NCBI GenBank assembly: GCA_024036415.1
Contig: JAMWET010005459.1
Span: 86,001 to 150,000, forward strand
DNA length: 64,000 bases
Direction of reading: 5' to 3'
Source: Prochilodus magdalenae
Taxonomy: Eukaryota > Chordata > Actinopteri > Characiformes > Prochilodontidae
A model generated the notes under the pieces. The model was not told the origin of the DNA. It did not search any database and was given only the letters and a program-made list of their open reading frames with translations. This document shows, piece after piece, positions 22,428-32,308 of the stretch. Both the position numbers and the translations under genes were made by a program. Position 1 is the stretch's first letter. Every line of letters starts with the position of its first letter.

Positions 22428-23112
22428 TAGGGGAGAGCGGGGTAATGTGAGCCATTTTTACACATGCTCCTTCCTAGCTGAGGTGAAATGATATATCAGT
22501 AAAATTTTAACTTTTCCTATTAATTCAGGGTGTTTCCTAGCTATGGATGTTATCAGAATGTCTATAAGACAAAGGGCAATGAAAATATGTTTGTTTTAAA
22601 AAAAGTGGTCTTGTGTCTCACTTTACCCCAATTCAGGGGTAAACTTAGACAGACCAGAGAAATTAAGGGGGTAAAGTGAGCCAGTTGGGGGTGTGCTGAT
22701 CCACTTATGTTTTTCCGCTTTTAAACTACCATAATATTACATCTTGTAACAATTAGAATCCTTGCAGCTAGATTGACAACCACCCCTTCCAAAACTAATA
22801 TCAGACTAGTATTACAATCATGGAGATGGTTAATTAAGCTTATTTTTTAAACACTTGAAAGTAACCTAAAAGTTCTAAAAAGCAAATACAAGATAATATA
22901 ATTCAAAATGTTTTAATTCACATTCACAGTGTGGGAGCTAGAACACAGGACCTTTAGAGCCAGATAGTGTCCAAGGGTCAGAGCAAAGAACAATGAGAAC
23001 CATCTAATACACAGTTTGGGGCTCAGAACATCAGAACATCAGAACCAGTTAGAACAGCCTGGGACTCAGGACACAGGATTAGAACATCAGCCATCAGACT
23101 CTAGAACAAGGC

Positions 23113-23649
23113 CTACGCTACATTCCAGCCCTGAAGGTTACATGGAAAGGTGAAGAGTTGCTCTCTCCGTGTGGTTCCTCCAGGCCTATTAGGTTGAGGC
23201 AGCTTCTTCACCACATCACCTTTAGGAACATGTGCCACATCATTTTCTTTTATGGCAAATGTGGGTCTCTCCCACTGGTTCTTGTTTCCCTGGATTCGTC
23301 TGAGGAATTGTGTAAGTATTTCATTGTCCTCAACTTTCTCAACCATGCCAACATAACGGAGACTCCTGTGTTTGGTTGCAAAATTAACTAGGACAAAGTC
23401 ACCTACGTTCAGATCTGTGTCTTCATGATCACTTCTCTCATCCTCAGAGCTCTCATCATCATCAAGTGGGACAGGGACATCACTCTCCTCAGAGCTGCTA
23501 TCTATGATTTTTCTTTTAGGTGCTTTCTTTTTCAATTGGCCCTTTTCTTTGCTATTTTTCTTTTTCTGTGCCAGTTTCTTTTGTCTCTCTTCATACGCCT
23601 TTTCTATTGTCTGCTTCTCAGGAGTATCTGTTAGGATGGATGTCTTCAC
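23113..23649 (-). pseudogene. Pogo-like transposase remnant, C-terminal part
   Basis: Continues the previous frame after a one-base shift. The sequence begins at a GTG, so I read it as continuation and not a true start. It runs ILTDTPEKQTIEKAYEERQ, a Lys-rich stretch, an acidic Ser/Asp/Glu block (SSEESDVPVPLDDDESSEDE), then a folded segment with VGDFVLVNFATKHRSLRYVG and ILTQFLRR. Such tails are typical of fish pogo/jerky-type transposases. The length is 178 codons including the tail. No catalytic residues. It lies wholly inside the TA-flanked element. Confidence 0.6.
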
Positions 23650-24014
23650 ACGCTTTCTTTTGGTTTGTGCTCTGGGGGGACATTTGGGAAGTGGTAGGTT
23701 TCCGGAGGAGACACATATCCAGGTCTACTGGAAACATCTGAGTTAGCTGGCGAGGCACATCTATGTGGACCACACAGAGTGGATGGATTAGCATCAGCAA
23801 CTGGATCGTCTGCAAGGGGTGGACCATCCGGACCATCTGAAATGGATAGACAAGTGGATGCAGACTGCAGCTCAGGGTTTGGCCGGTCTGATATCATGGA
23901 TGGTGCAAACGCTCTTAAGGACTTCTTTCCTCGCATGACCTCAGCAGCTGCACTCTTCAAATCTGCAAGGGGTGTTTGGCCCCAGGTTGTCTTCCTGGTG
24001 TACTTTCTTGGCAT
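23646..24014 (-). pseudogene. Pogo-like transposase remnant, N-terminal part
   Basis: An ATG at 24014 opens MPRKYTRKTTWGQTPLADLK and continues SAAAEVMRGKKSLRA. This matches the start of fish pogo/Tigger-type transposases, where a basic MPR.Y.RKT leader precedes a pipsqueak-type helix-turn-helix. The helix-turn-helix stops after 'KKSLRA', so its second half, the CENP-B-like domain and the DDE catalytic core are deleted. The rest (to residue 122) is Pro/Ser-rich linker of the kind that follows the DDE core. The frame ends at a TGA that overlaps the next frame, indicating a one-base frameshift relative to the downstream part. It is not a functional transposase. Confidence 0.65.
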
Positions 24015-24547
24015 GACGGCTTTTCTACAATGTTTATGACATTAGAAATAAAACATATGTAATGTAATATTACACTAAATATGTTTAAGACTAAACTTAA
24101 TTTGTGGGTTATGGTGGGTTAAAGTGAGACAGTGTTTCACTTTACCCCACAGCCTTTGTCTCACTTAACCCCACAGCCACCATTTTAGAAAAAACATCAT
24201 CTCTAGCAATTCAGGCTAATCTTCAACTAGCATCAATCACGTGGATTGATATGTTGGAAATTCATCAACATGTATGATATAAGTTTTTCTACCTGAATCA
24301 ATTTGCTTTGATAAAATAGTTGATTAAGTTCAAAGCAAGAAAATTGACTTTTAGTTTTTATAGAAAACACTTTTTTTTGTGAAAAAAGCATACTTATCAG
24401 CACCAGCACCAACTTCTTCTTCCTAGCAATAGGGAATGGGAGGGACTTGAAAACATAATAGTCACATGACCACAAATGTGTTCCGTTGCCAAGATACAGG
24501 GGGTGTCTCACATTACCCAATGTCTTACATTACCCCGCTCTCCCCTA

Positions 24548-24964
24548 CATAAATACATGATATGGCACAGTATATGTCACGTTGTATGGCGTATGTTGTA
24601 TACAGCTTCAGAGTTCTTTATAAAGGTCTTGCTGGAACTGTAAGATGATTTAAACACAATATCATTTACAATGCAGCATAGTCTTTATGATATTAAAACA
24701 TATTTGAAGCATATATACATATCTGTTTTTTATCACCGCACTTTACAACTAGCATTAGCATATTGGCTTACCTAGACGCTTGACGTGCTGCTTGTGCGGC
24801 GGGGATGCTGCGGTTCTTTGTCTGCGTGCGATGGTGGAGGTGTGGGAATAAAGGCATGCGTCAAGGTACCGTTCACTTTAACCTTTTAGCCAGAACCTTA
24901 CAGAGCATTACAACAGTTTAGGACTGCCTAGCAACAGCCCCGAACAAACTTTGGTCCAGTGCTA
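24548..24964. other. Non-coding stretch, nothing recognised
   Basis: AT-rich left part, then a short GC-rich segment near 24780-24850 ('gtgcggcggggatgctgcgg'). No gene or repeat family recognised. Confidence 0.45.
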
Positions 24965-26484
24965 AGGCCGTGCAGCAAGTCTCTCCATAAACTGTAACTG
25001 CGTCCAAAATGTCCGAACCCACCTATATAAATCAGATGCTGGATTCTGATTGGCTAAAATAAGTGTCCTGGGATAATCCATCCCATGCAGCTTGAATATT
25101 CTTACACAGGCACTGCAGATGGTGCAGTAGGGTTGGAGGTGGAATGACACCAGGTCTTCTGGACATGTGAGCGTCACAACAAACCGTTCATCTTGGCACT
25201 GACCACGGTGTCTCCACAAACGGATTGGTTGGTGGTCTTCACCAAGACAAAAGCATGACTCGTCATGCATGACAGTCTTTGCTGTCACTGAAGTGGTGTT
25301 AAGGGCAGCCATCATAACGGTCTATGTACATGTAGTCCTGCGTTGTGCAGCCGCCTGCCAATGGTGGCAACAGGATGACTCATGGAGGCATCACTACTCG
25401 CTGAACGTCTGCAGTCATGGCTCCTGGGTTACTCCATGCATTATCTCCCTCTCCATGGTTTGTGTAGGTCTCCCATAACATTCATGCCACTGGTGTGTAT
25501 CTTCTTCTACGTTGATGAGACCATCCCGCTTCCCGGAGTCCATCAATGCGACCCTCCTTCTCAAACTCTTCCAACTGCTCCAATTGCTTTCGAACTCTTC
25601 TCTAAGGCATACTTTGCATACAAACAAATCTACCAGTACATTTACATTTAAGGCATTTAGCAGACGCTCTTATCCAGAGCGACTTACAACCGTGCTTAGT
25701 GTTCTGTTGGATAATATTCCAGCTAGTACAGGAAGGTTAGAGCCTAAACCTCACCACGAGCTCAGACACTGCCCGAACAGGGGGCCAGTGCTGGTACCTA
25801 GAGATTAATACAAAGACATAGAGCAAGTAAAGCATTACCTGGCAACCCCAGCCCAGTGCTCATACCTATAGAGGAAAAAAGGTCGTTATAAGTGCTACAC
25901 AATACACACAACTTACACCTCTACTAGAGCTCACTCACTTAAGCGCATTGCGAAGAGATGGGTCTTCAGTCTGCGTTTAAAGACTGCGAGAGACTCCGCT
26001 GTTCGGACAGCCAGTTCATTCCACCATCTGGGAGCCATGACAGGGAAGAGTCTGGACGCTTGTCTTCCATGAGTCCTCAGGGGTGGTGGTTCGAGTCGAG
26101 CTGTACTTGAAGCATGAAGGGCACCATTGCCATAAGGTAGGGAGTTGCTGGTCCATTCTTGGCTTTGTAGGCCAGCATCAGAGTTTTAAATCTGAGGCAG
26201 GCAACAACAAGAAGCCAATGAAGGGAGCGCAGCAGTGGAGTGACGTGGGTGAACTTTGGAAGATGAGACTGGCTGCAGCGTTCTGGACAAGTTGCAAGGG
26301 CCTACAGGCCGAGGCAGAATGGTAAGCATGCGCAAGAGGATGACCTTATTGACCTTTGTCAGTCAGGTACAGCAATATGGCCTGTCCCTGCTCAAGTCCA
26401 GCAGAGAATGAAACTTTGCATGTCTCATGATGCCCCACCAGATTAATTCCTTTTGGTTGATTACTTCTGGGTGCAGCTATTTTT
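24965..26484 (-). mobile_element. Tc1-like MITE family A, copy A3, carrying a nested L2
   Basis: The longest family A copy. Read on the minus strand it has the 5' end (ending 'ttctgggtgcagctat' on the plus strand at 26484), the helix-turn-helix region, the DES.FCLG motif (complement near 25242-25265), then 'ctggtgtcattccacctcca' reversed, the family's deletion junction. The A sequence on the two sides of 25638-26316 is collinear with copy A4 once the L2 is removed. A 117-codon frame at 24962-25315 covers part of the transposase remnant but is broken. Confidence 0.75.
25638..26316 (-). mobile_element. L2-clade LINE 3' end, nested in A3 (L2-1)
   Basis: On the minus strand it contains reverse-transcriptase C-terminal remnants (words equivalent to LQNAA.SLI, ...LHCCAP, ..K.RMDQQLPTLWQW, and APRWWNELAVRTAESLAVFK), then a 3' UTR, then the L2 tail (complement 'gcatttagcagacgctctta', 25648-25670) ending in an ACATTTA-type short repeat. 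It is 5' truncated. The same 3' UTR recurs at 27839 and 41895. Confidence 0.8.
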
Positions 26485-27621
26485 CAGTGAGTATATATAC
26501 ATATGTTTTTGTTTTTTTTTTGCAGTATCATATTAATATTTCAAAGCAGCGCATGTCACAGCTGGCGAAGCACACTCAAAGTTATGTACTGTGCGGACTT
26601 CCTGGGAGAGTTAGTGAGTTCACATAATGAATGGTTGGGCGGACTGATTGATTTTTTTAAATGTCTGAGTGCCAGAAGCCCCGGTGCGGTTCCCCACTCA
26701 GCCGCTGAGAATGTTAAACAGTAAATCGGCGGGCTCCTTCAGGCGGCACAACTAAACTCAACAGCCTTTGGTATTTCCACAAAAAGCCAATCTCTTCCCT
26801 TTAATTGTCCATTCGCTACATCAAGGGAGACAGTGCCGGGGACTCGGTGCCTCCTTGAACCCTGCAACTCCGGGGAGAGCTATATTTAGCGCACCCAGTG
26901 TCTGATATTTCACAAGCTTTAGCCGGGTTTGCTGAGGCATCTCAGAGCCGCCGGCCTTTCGCCCACATGCTCATTACCAGTGGACGTAAATCATATAAGA
27001 TTTCCTATCAAACACCAAGTGGGCCTTTCTAATAGCTTCCCCGCAGCTGTGGAGAGGCATGTTTTGGTGGATTACAGATAAAGGACAGGGTATATCTTTC
27101 TATTCGGTTTAAATTTTGATGTGCTGTCCCTCTCCCACTCCAGGGCTTGTCAGAGAGATGATCTTGCTTGGCTGAGCTCCGTTCGGCTCCCTCTTCGGTC
27201 TGCGGGCTTTGTGGAAAAATCACCAGGGTTTTGGGGTTAGACGTCAGTACATTCGCTCATCCCTTCTCTCCTTTACAGAAGAAAGTCTGTGCCTGCCTAG
27301 AACTCCTTGTTCCTTCACCTTGCTCTGTTCTAAGCCAACTGCTCTGAACACTGCTTTATAGTATAGGGGTGAAATGGAGGGCTCGGTTTATCGATAATAG
27401 CCGTGATATTGCTTATTGCAGCCTTTTTCTTTGTGCAATAAAGCAACTTTTATTCGCTATGCATCAGGCTTAATTCATTAGACCTATGTTCCTAAATTTG
27501 AATACTCTAATTTGGCAATTAGAGTATCTAGTACCTTATTCACTGTTATGGCCTGTTCTAATAGCTCCTCTGCAACTCTTAGTGTATTGGTTCCAATGAT
27601 GTACAGTATGTCCTACCATGT
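26485..27621. other. Unique stretch, candidate conserved non-coding DNA
   Basis: 26650-27250 has balanced composition and no repeat I recognise ('gccgctgagaatgttaaaca', 'catcaagggagacagtgccg', 'gctcattaccagtggacgta'). It has no long frame with protein-like features. A regulatory role is conjecture. Confidence 0.35.
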
Positions 27622-27838
27622 TGGTTGGTGTAGCTCAGCAGGTAACACCACCACTACCCAGAGTGCCATCTCTACATGTGGGAGACTGGGGTTCAAATCC
27701 CAGTCTAGGTGACTATGCTGTGCTACACTAATGAGAGTCCTTGGGCAAGACTCCTAACACTACATTGGCCTACCTGTAATATGATTAACCTTGTAAGTCG
27801 CTCTGGATAAGAGCGTCAGCTAAATGCCGTAAATGTAA
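27622..27838 (+). mobile_element. tRNA-derived SINE with L2-type tail, copy S2
   Basis: Head with A box TAGCTCAGCAG and B box GGTTCAAATCC, the RNA polymerase III internal promoter layout. The 3' tail 'gtcgctctggataagagcgt' plus 'cagctaaatgccgtaaatgt' is the L2 LINE tail, which would let L2 machinery copy it. It runs tail to tail into an L2 in the opposite orientation. Confidence 0.9.
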
Positions 27839-28560
27839 ATGTTAAAACATTAATGGCACTTAGCAGGCGTTCTTACCCAGAGCAACTTACACAACTGCCT
27901 AGTGTTCAGTCCGTGTATGCATCTAGTACCAATAGGTTCGAGTCTTAACTGCCCTTGAGCTCAGACGCTAGTTAAATACAGGAGAAGTGCACTACCTACC
28001 CAAGCGATTGCTCATACTTAGAGAGAGGATAAGTCAAGCTCAGCATGAGTGCAATACAATGCATTTCAATGTAGACTTTGAATAGTGCTCACTTACATGC
28101 CTCACCAAGAAACAGTCTTCAGTCTGAGTTTAAAGACCATGAGAGAGCCTGCTGTTCAGACAGCCAGTGGAAATTAATTCCACCAGCTGGGTGCCAGGAC
28201 AGAGAAGAGTCTGGAAGCTTGTCTACCATGTCTCGTGAGGGATGTCGGGTCAAGCCGAGCTGTACTTGAAGCTCGAAGGCCTCGAGGTACAGATCGACTC
28301 TTGACCATTGCCATAAGGTAGGGAGGAGCTGGTCCATTCTTGGGTTTGTGAGCAAGCATGAGAGTATTAAATCTGATGCAGGGAGCTGCAGGAAGCCAGT
28401 GAAGAGAGCGCCGCAGTGGAGTGACATGAGTGAGTCTGGGAAGGCGAGCTCAGCTGCTGCATCCAGGATTACTTGCAAGGGCCTGCAGAGGAAGACTGGG
28501 AGGGAAAGCCTAAGCTGAGTATCATCAGCGTAATAGTGGTATGAAAAGCAGGACACTTTA
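27839..28560 (-). mobile_element. L2-clade LINE 3' end (L2-2)
   Basis: Collinear with L2-1, including the terminal 'gcacttagcaggcgttctta' tail region, but reaching slightly further into the reverse transcriptase. 5' truncated and internally deleted. The coding remnant is listed separately. Confidence 0.85.
28119..28556 (-). pseudogene. L2 reverse transcriptase remnant
   Basis: The minus-strand frame starts with HYYADDTQLRLSLP. YADD is the reverse-transcriptase active-site motif and 'YADDTQL' is typical of L2/CR1-clade LINEs. The next residues jump to the C-terminal region (LTNPRMDQLLPTLWQW), so roughly 100 residues or more of the usual thumb/connection region are missing. The later part is out of frame with the usual 'F(K/R)..LKTHLF' ending. 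It is non-functional. Confidence 0.7.
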
Positions 28561-28644
28561 GATCGTACTTGAGTGCAAGTAGGTTAAGACAAACACAGTC
28601 TGTTGTTTCTACATTAGTAAAACAGTAATACTCTGAACTGCTTT

Positions 28645-29433
28645 ACTCTGCTGGGCCGCAGGGAGTGCTGGAGCCTATCCCAGTGTTCAAACACCCTGGC
28701 CAAAAGGACTACGGGGCAATTGCCAAGCAGCTTGGTGAAAAATGATCAACTGTTGGAGCAATTATTAGAAAATGGAAGAAGCTAAACATGACTGTCAATC
28801 TCCCTCGGACTGGGGCTCCGGCACATGGGACAGGACGACTGCACTGTATTATGGAGAGGATGACCGGGGCCATGTATTGCGAGATTTTGGGGAACAACCT
28901 CCTTCCCTCAGTTAGAGCATTGAGGATGGGTCGTGGCTGGGTCTTCCAACATGACAATGACCCAAAGCACACAGCCAGGATGACCAAGGAGTGGCTCTGT
29001 AAGAAGCATATCAAGGTTCTGGAGCGGCCCAGCCAGTCTCCAGACCTAAACCCTATAGAAAATCTTTGGAGGGAGCTCAAACTCTGTGCGACAGCCCAGA
29101 AACCTGGAAAAGAACTGTGTGGAGACATGGGCCAAAATCCCTGCTTCAGTGTGTGCACACCTGGCGAAAAACTACAGGACCTCTGTAATTGCAAACAAAG
29201 GCTACTGTACCAAATATTAACACTGATTTTCACATGTGTTCAAATACGTATTTGCAGCAGTGACACACAAATAAATTATTAAAAAATCATACATTGTGAG
29301 TTCAGGATCTTTTTTTTTAGATTATGTCTCTCACAGTGGACATGCACCTAAGATGAAAATTTCAGGCCCCTCCATGATTTCTAGGTGGGAGAACTTGCAA
29401 AGTCGCAGGGTGTTCAAATACTTATTTTCCTCA

Positions 29434-29436
<3 letters not shown>
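28645..29436 (+). mobile_element. Tc1-like element E, internally deleted
   Basis: The 3' end is complete: 'tgttcaaatacttattttcc' and 'tcactg' end at 29436 and lead into TA. The 5' half is lost, with only a short 'aacaccctg' resembling the TIR edge near 28693. Coding remnants go from the end of the helix-turn-helix region (28705-28800) directly into the C-terminal catalytic half (from about 28822). The 3' UTR is well preserved, with 'agacataatct'-type words in inverted form. Confidence 0.9.
28788..29282 (+). pseudogene. Tc1-like transposase fragment with C-terminal DDE half
   Basis: The frame contains [10 protein letters not shown] (end of the DNA-binding region), then a jump to [20 protein letters not shown], and [17 protein letters not shown]. 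The D of QHDND and the E of [11 protein letters not shown] have 34 residues between them, the DD34E spacing of Tc1 elements. The first catalytic D (WSDE region) is inside the deletion. Toward the end, small deletions shift the frame ([11 protein letters not shown]). A stop precedes the ATG in the helix-turn-helix segment ('ggtgaaaaatgatcaactg'). Not functional. Confidence 0.85.

Positions 29437-29467
<31 letters not shown>
29437..29467. repeat. (TA)n microsatellite
   Basis: TA run starting at the target TA of element E. Confidence 0.95.
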
Positions 29468-29468
<1 letters not shown>

Positions 29469-30064
29469 AGGAAGCATCCGTCTCGTTCTTTTTTTCTTTA
29501 CGCGCTGATGTGTGAGGTAGCCTCTTTTTTCGATCACTCTTTTCTCGGTATATTATTTAGGTTAATTTCGACATACATTAGCGAAATACATGTACACGTG
29601 ACTCCGGTTGACTCCACTGAAAGCTAGGCAGTGTTTGATCTTGTGGTTAATCCATATTTTTGATGTTCTGTGGTGATATCGAGCTTAATACAGTGTGGCC
29701 TGCTACTAGCAACAGAAAGCTATGCTAGCTGGACAGTACATAGGTTGATGGTGGCTTATTGTATATTGTCCAAACTGTGTAGCCTGTAATTTCATGTGTA
29801 CTGTAACTGCACCATATAGAGTTGAAAGCATATTGGTTTTAATCGGCAGGTGGATCTGCGGGGTGATTGCCGCTGGTCTAATGCTGTCTGTCTGTGTGCG
29901 AAAACTCTTGTGCAGAATAAACTGATGCAGATTCCGTCGAGGTCCTGTCTAATTTCAACACAACGCAGAATGGGGCTATGAGACAGCCCGGGTTACACTT
30001 GCATAGCGTACAAAAATGATACTGTGCTTAATTTCATGTGCCTACCACCAGCATTAGCAATAGA
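29468..30064. other. Possible LTR-like segment, otherwise unrecognised
   Basis: AATAAA at about 29917 followed by 'gtcctgtctaatttcaacac' and 'gggttaca' gives an LTR-like 3' half. A 'tgtgagg' at 29510 could be its start. There is no TSD or partner, so I do not call it firmly. Confidence 0.25.
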
Positions 30065-30542
30065 CTTCAACGTGTTAAGGGCAGTCATTGTAACGGTCTA
30101 TGTGCATGTAGTCTTGCGGTGTGCAGCCGTCTGCCAATGGTGCTGGCACTAACAGGATGACTCATGGAGGACATCACTGCTTGCTGATCTGATTGGGTTC
30201 ACTCCATGCATTCCATGGTTCGTGTAGGTCTCCCAGACCCTTCATGCCGCTGGTATGTGCCGACTTCTATCCACTGCCCCAAGAGCATACCACGGTAGTA
30301 TCCTCATGACTGGTATGGAGCGCAATAGGTTGATAAGACCATAAATAAATATGCTACCAACACCACAACACGAGTCAGGAAGGAAAGCATGCGCAACAGG
30401 ATGACCTTATATAGTCAGTCAGGTACAGCGATAAGGCCTGTCCTTCGTTACGTCCTTGAATCATTCATATGTCTGATGCATGGTGACAAACCGACCCACC
30501 AAGTTTCATTCCTGTCGGTTGATTCCGTCCGGGTGCAGCTAT
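30065..30542 (-). mobile_element. Tc1-like MITE family A, copy A4 (truncated)
   Basis: Carries the 5' terminus ('gattccgtccgggtgcagct' on the plus strand) and the first half to 'gttaagggcagtcattgtaa', then stops, so the DES-type motif and the 3' terminus are lost. Copy D2 begins 20 bp to its right. Confidence 0.75.
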
Positions 30543-30562
30543 TTATTTGCTGATGATATATA

Positions 30563-31094
30563 CAGGGGTTGGACAATGAAACTGAAACACCTGGTTTTAG
30601 ACCACAATCATTTATTAGTATGGTGTAGGGCCTCCTTTTGCGGCCAGTACAGCGTCAGTTGGTCTTGGGAATGACATATACAAGTCCTGCACAGTGGTCA
30701 GAGGGACTTTAAGCCAGTCTTCTTGCAGGATAGTGGCCAGGTCACTACGTGATGCTGGTGGAGGTTCGTCCTTCTTGGTGGTATGCTGACATTACCCTGG
30801 ATACCATGGCTCTTGATACATCACAAAGACTTGCTGTCTTGGTCACAGATGCGCCAGCAAGACGTGCACCAACAGTTTGTCCTCTTTTGAACTCTGGTAT
30901 GTCTCCCATAATGCTGTGTGCATTGCAGTATTTTGAGCAGAACTGTGCTCTTACCTGCTAACTGAACCTTCACACTCTGCTCTTACTGGTGCAATGTGCA
31001 GTTAATGAAGATTGGCCACCAGGCTGGTCCAATTTAGCCATGAGACCTCCCACACTAAAATGACAGGTGTTTCAGTTTCATTGTCCAAAACCTG
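30563..31094 (-). mobile_element. Tc1-like MITE family D, copy D2 (532 bp)
   Basis: TIR 'caggggttggacaatgaaac' at the left and 'tttcattgtccaaaacctg' at the right, flanked by TA on both sides. It keeps less of the helix-turn-helix region and more of the 3' end than D1. The joint is at 'ctggtggaggttcgtccttc' (about 30762-30781). Confidence 0.95.
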
Positions 31095-31096
31095 TA

Positions 31097-31400
31097 TATA
31101 TGTATATTATTTTAAGCAGTATTGTATTGATATTACAAAGTTACAGTAGTAATATATTATATAATGCAATAATAGAAGTACATATACATACATACATATG
31201 CATATAAAAAATTATCTGGCCCACATGGCTTTCAAGAAATGATACAATGGTAAGTTCCACATGCCTACCAAGTGAAGACACCATCATTAACATGAAGGTG
31301 AACAGCCTTCATAAAGCTGTCATACAAACTACCAAATCCAAGACATCTACTTAGCATCATTTCAACTGACCTGTGGCCACTGGGGTTTCTGTGTACAGGT
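31097..31400. other. AT-rich non-coding stretch, nothing recognised
   Basis: Includes a short (CATA)n run near 31180-31200. Confidence 0.5.
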
Positions 31401-32308
31401 TTACAAATACAGTTAAATCATTGCAATGCAGGTAAAAGCCATTGCATTGCAAGCTCTAAACGGCCTCGCTCCTACTTACCTTAATGAACTTATCTCGTAC
31501 TATGAGCCATCACGTGACCTTAGGCCTCACAGTGCAGGTTCTCTATTAGTGCCTAGAATTAACAAGGTTACATCGGGGGGCAGAGCCTTTTCATACAAGG
31601 CCCCCCAGCTTTGGAATAATCTACCTGTCAGTGTTGGGGACTCAGACACGGCCTCAATCTTTAAGTCCAGGCTTAAAACCTACCTGTTTAATCAAGCTTT
31701 TGGTAATTAGTCTTTTCTTTCTGATAGATAAAAGGTGGTTTTTGTAGGGGTCCACTGACAGAGAGTGTTTGGTAAACTGGGAATATTGGTGCCGCTGCTC
31801 TTCGTGTTCACTCAGGTTTGTTGGCGGTGGAGCAGAGGGGCGCTGACCTCTCAGGGAGCCCTCATGTCTGTGTGACCTTCTGGCTCTCCCTTTTTAGTTA
31901 CGCTGTAATAGCCAGGCCTGCCGGAGTGACTGCTGCACTCTGTTAACACCATATAGTGTTCAGGTCTTCTGTCAGAGCTACAGTCTGTCAGTTCTCTTTG
32001 TCTGAGCTGAACTGCTGCCCATCCTGTGTGGCCTGATGCTGTTGCTACATCTGCTCTGACTGGGAGCCACTGGGAGCCTTTTACCACCACGGAGCTCTTG
32101 GCTGTCCTGCACTGTGGAAGCTTGGCCTGCGTCCTGCTGACCTATCTTATGAACCACCAACATAATTCTAGACTAATCAGACATTACACCCTCCTTTCTT
32201 GTGCTGTCTTGTATCTGGTGTTGACCCAAGGAGGATGGGTTCCCCCTTTGAGTCGACATCTGTTGTAAAAAGCGCTATAAAAATAAATGTTGATTGATTG
32301 ATTGATAA
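31401..32308 (+). mobile_element. L2-like LINE 3' end with (ATTG)n tail
   Basis: 5' truncated. The coding end (31426-31710) is followed by about 590 bp of 3' UTR including 'acccaaggaggatgggttcc' and 'aaaagcgctataaaaataaa', then a (TTGA)n tail ending at 32308. This is a different subfamily from L2-1 to L2-3. A related UTR phrase occurs in the right-edge intron near 62975. Confidence 0.75.
31426..31710 (+). pseudogene. C-terminal end of LINE ORF2
   Basis: An intact 94-codon frame: KAIALQALNGLAPTYLNELI, RPHSAGSLLVPRINK, GGRAFSYKAPQLWNNLP and SIFKSRLKTYLFNQAF, ending in a stop. The block 'A(P/L).LWN.LP...FK..LKTYLF' is the usual C-terminus of CR1/L2/Rex-type ORF2 proteins. The endonuclease and the catalytic reverse-transcriptase motifs are absent because of 5' truncation. 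The first M is simply the first one in the surviving frame. Confidence 0.75.

Larger units (their letters stand above)
22430..24545 (-). mobile_element. Non-autonomous pogo-like (Tc1/mariner superfamily) element, 2.1 kb
   Basis: The ends GGGGAGAGCGGGGTAATGT (22430) and its inverse ending at 24545 are flanked by TA (22428-22429 and 24546-24547). Subterminal copies of 'tcactttacccc', in both orientations, occur near 22618-22670 and 24110-24175; these may be transposase-binding sites. Two adjacent minus-strand frames keep the N- and C-terminal parts of a pogo/jerky-type transposase, but the DDE domain is missing. Its left terminus abuts copy D1 with only the shared TA between. Confidence 0.9.

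Noticed and set aside
27622..27700. Possible functional tRNA gene
   Set aside because: A and B boxes are present, but the cloverleaf is not maintained and the unit continues into an L2-type tail, so it is a SINE.
29510..30000. Solo LTR with TG...CA ends and AATAAA
   Set aside because: The ends could be chosen freely and no target duplication supports them; kept only as a weak note.
30749..30961. Identical 70-codon frames repeated in copies D2, D3 and D4
   Set aside because: They lie on the strand opposite the transposase of family D and are conserved only because the DNA copies are.
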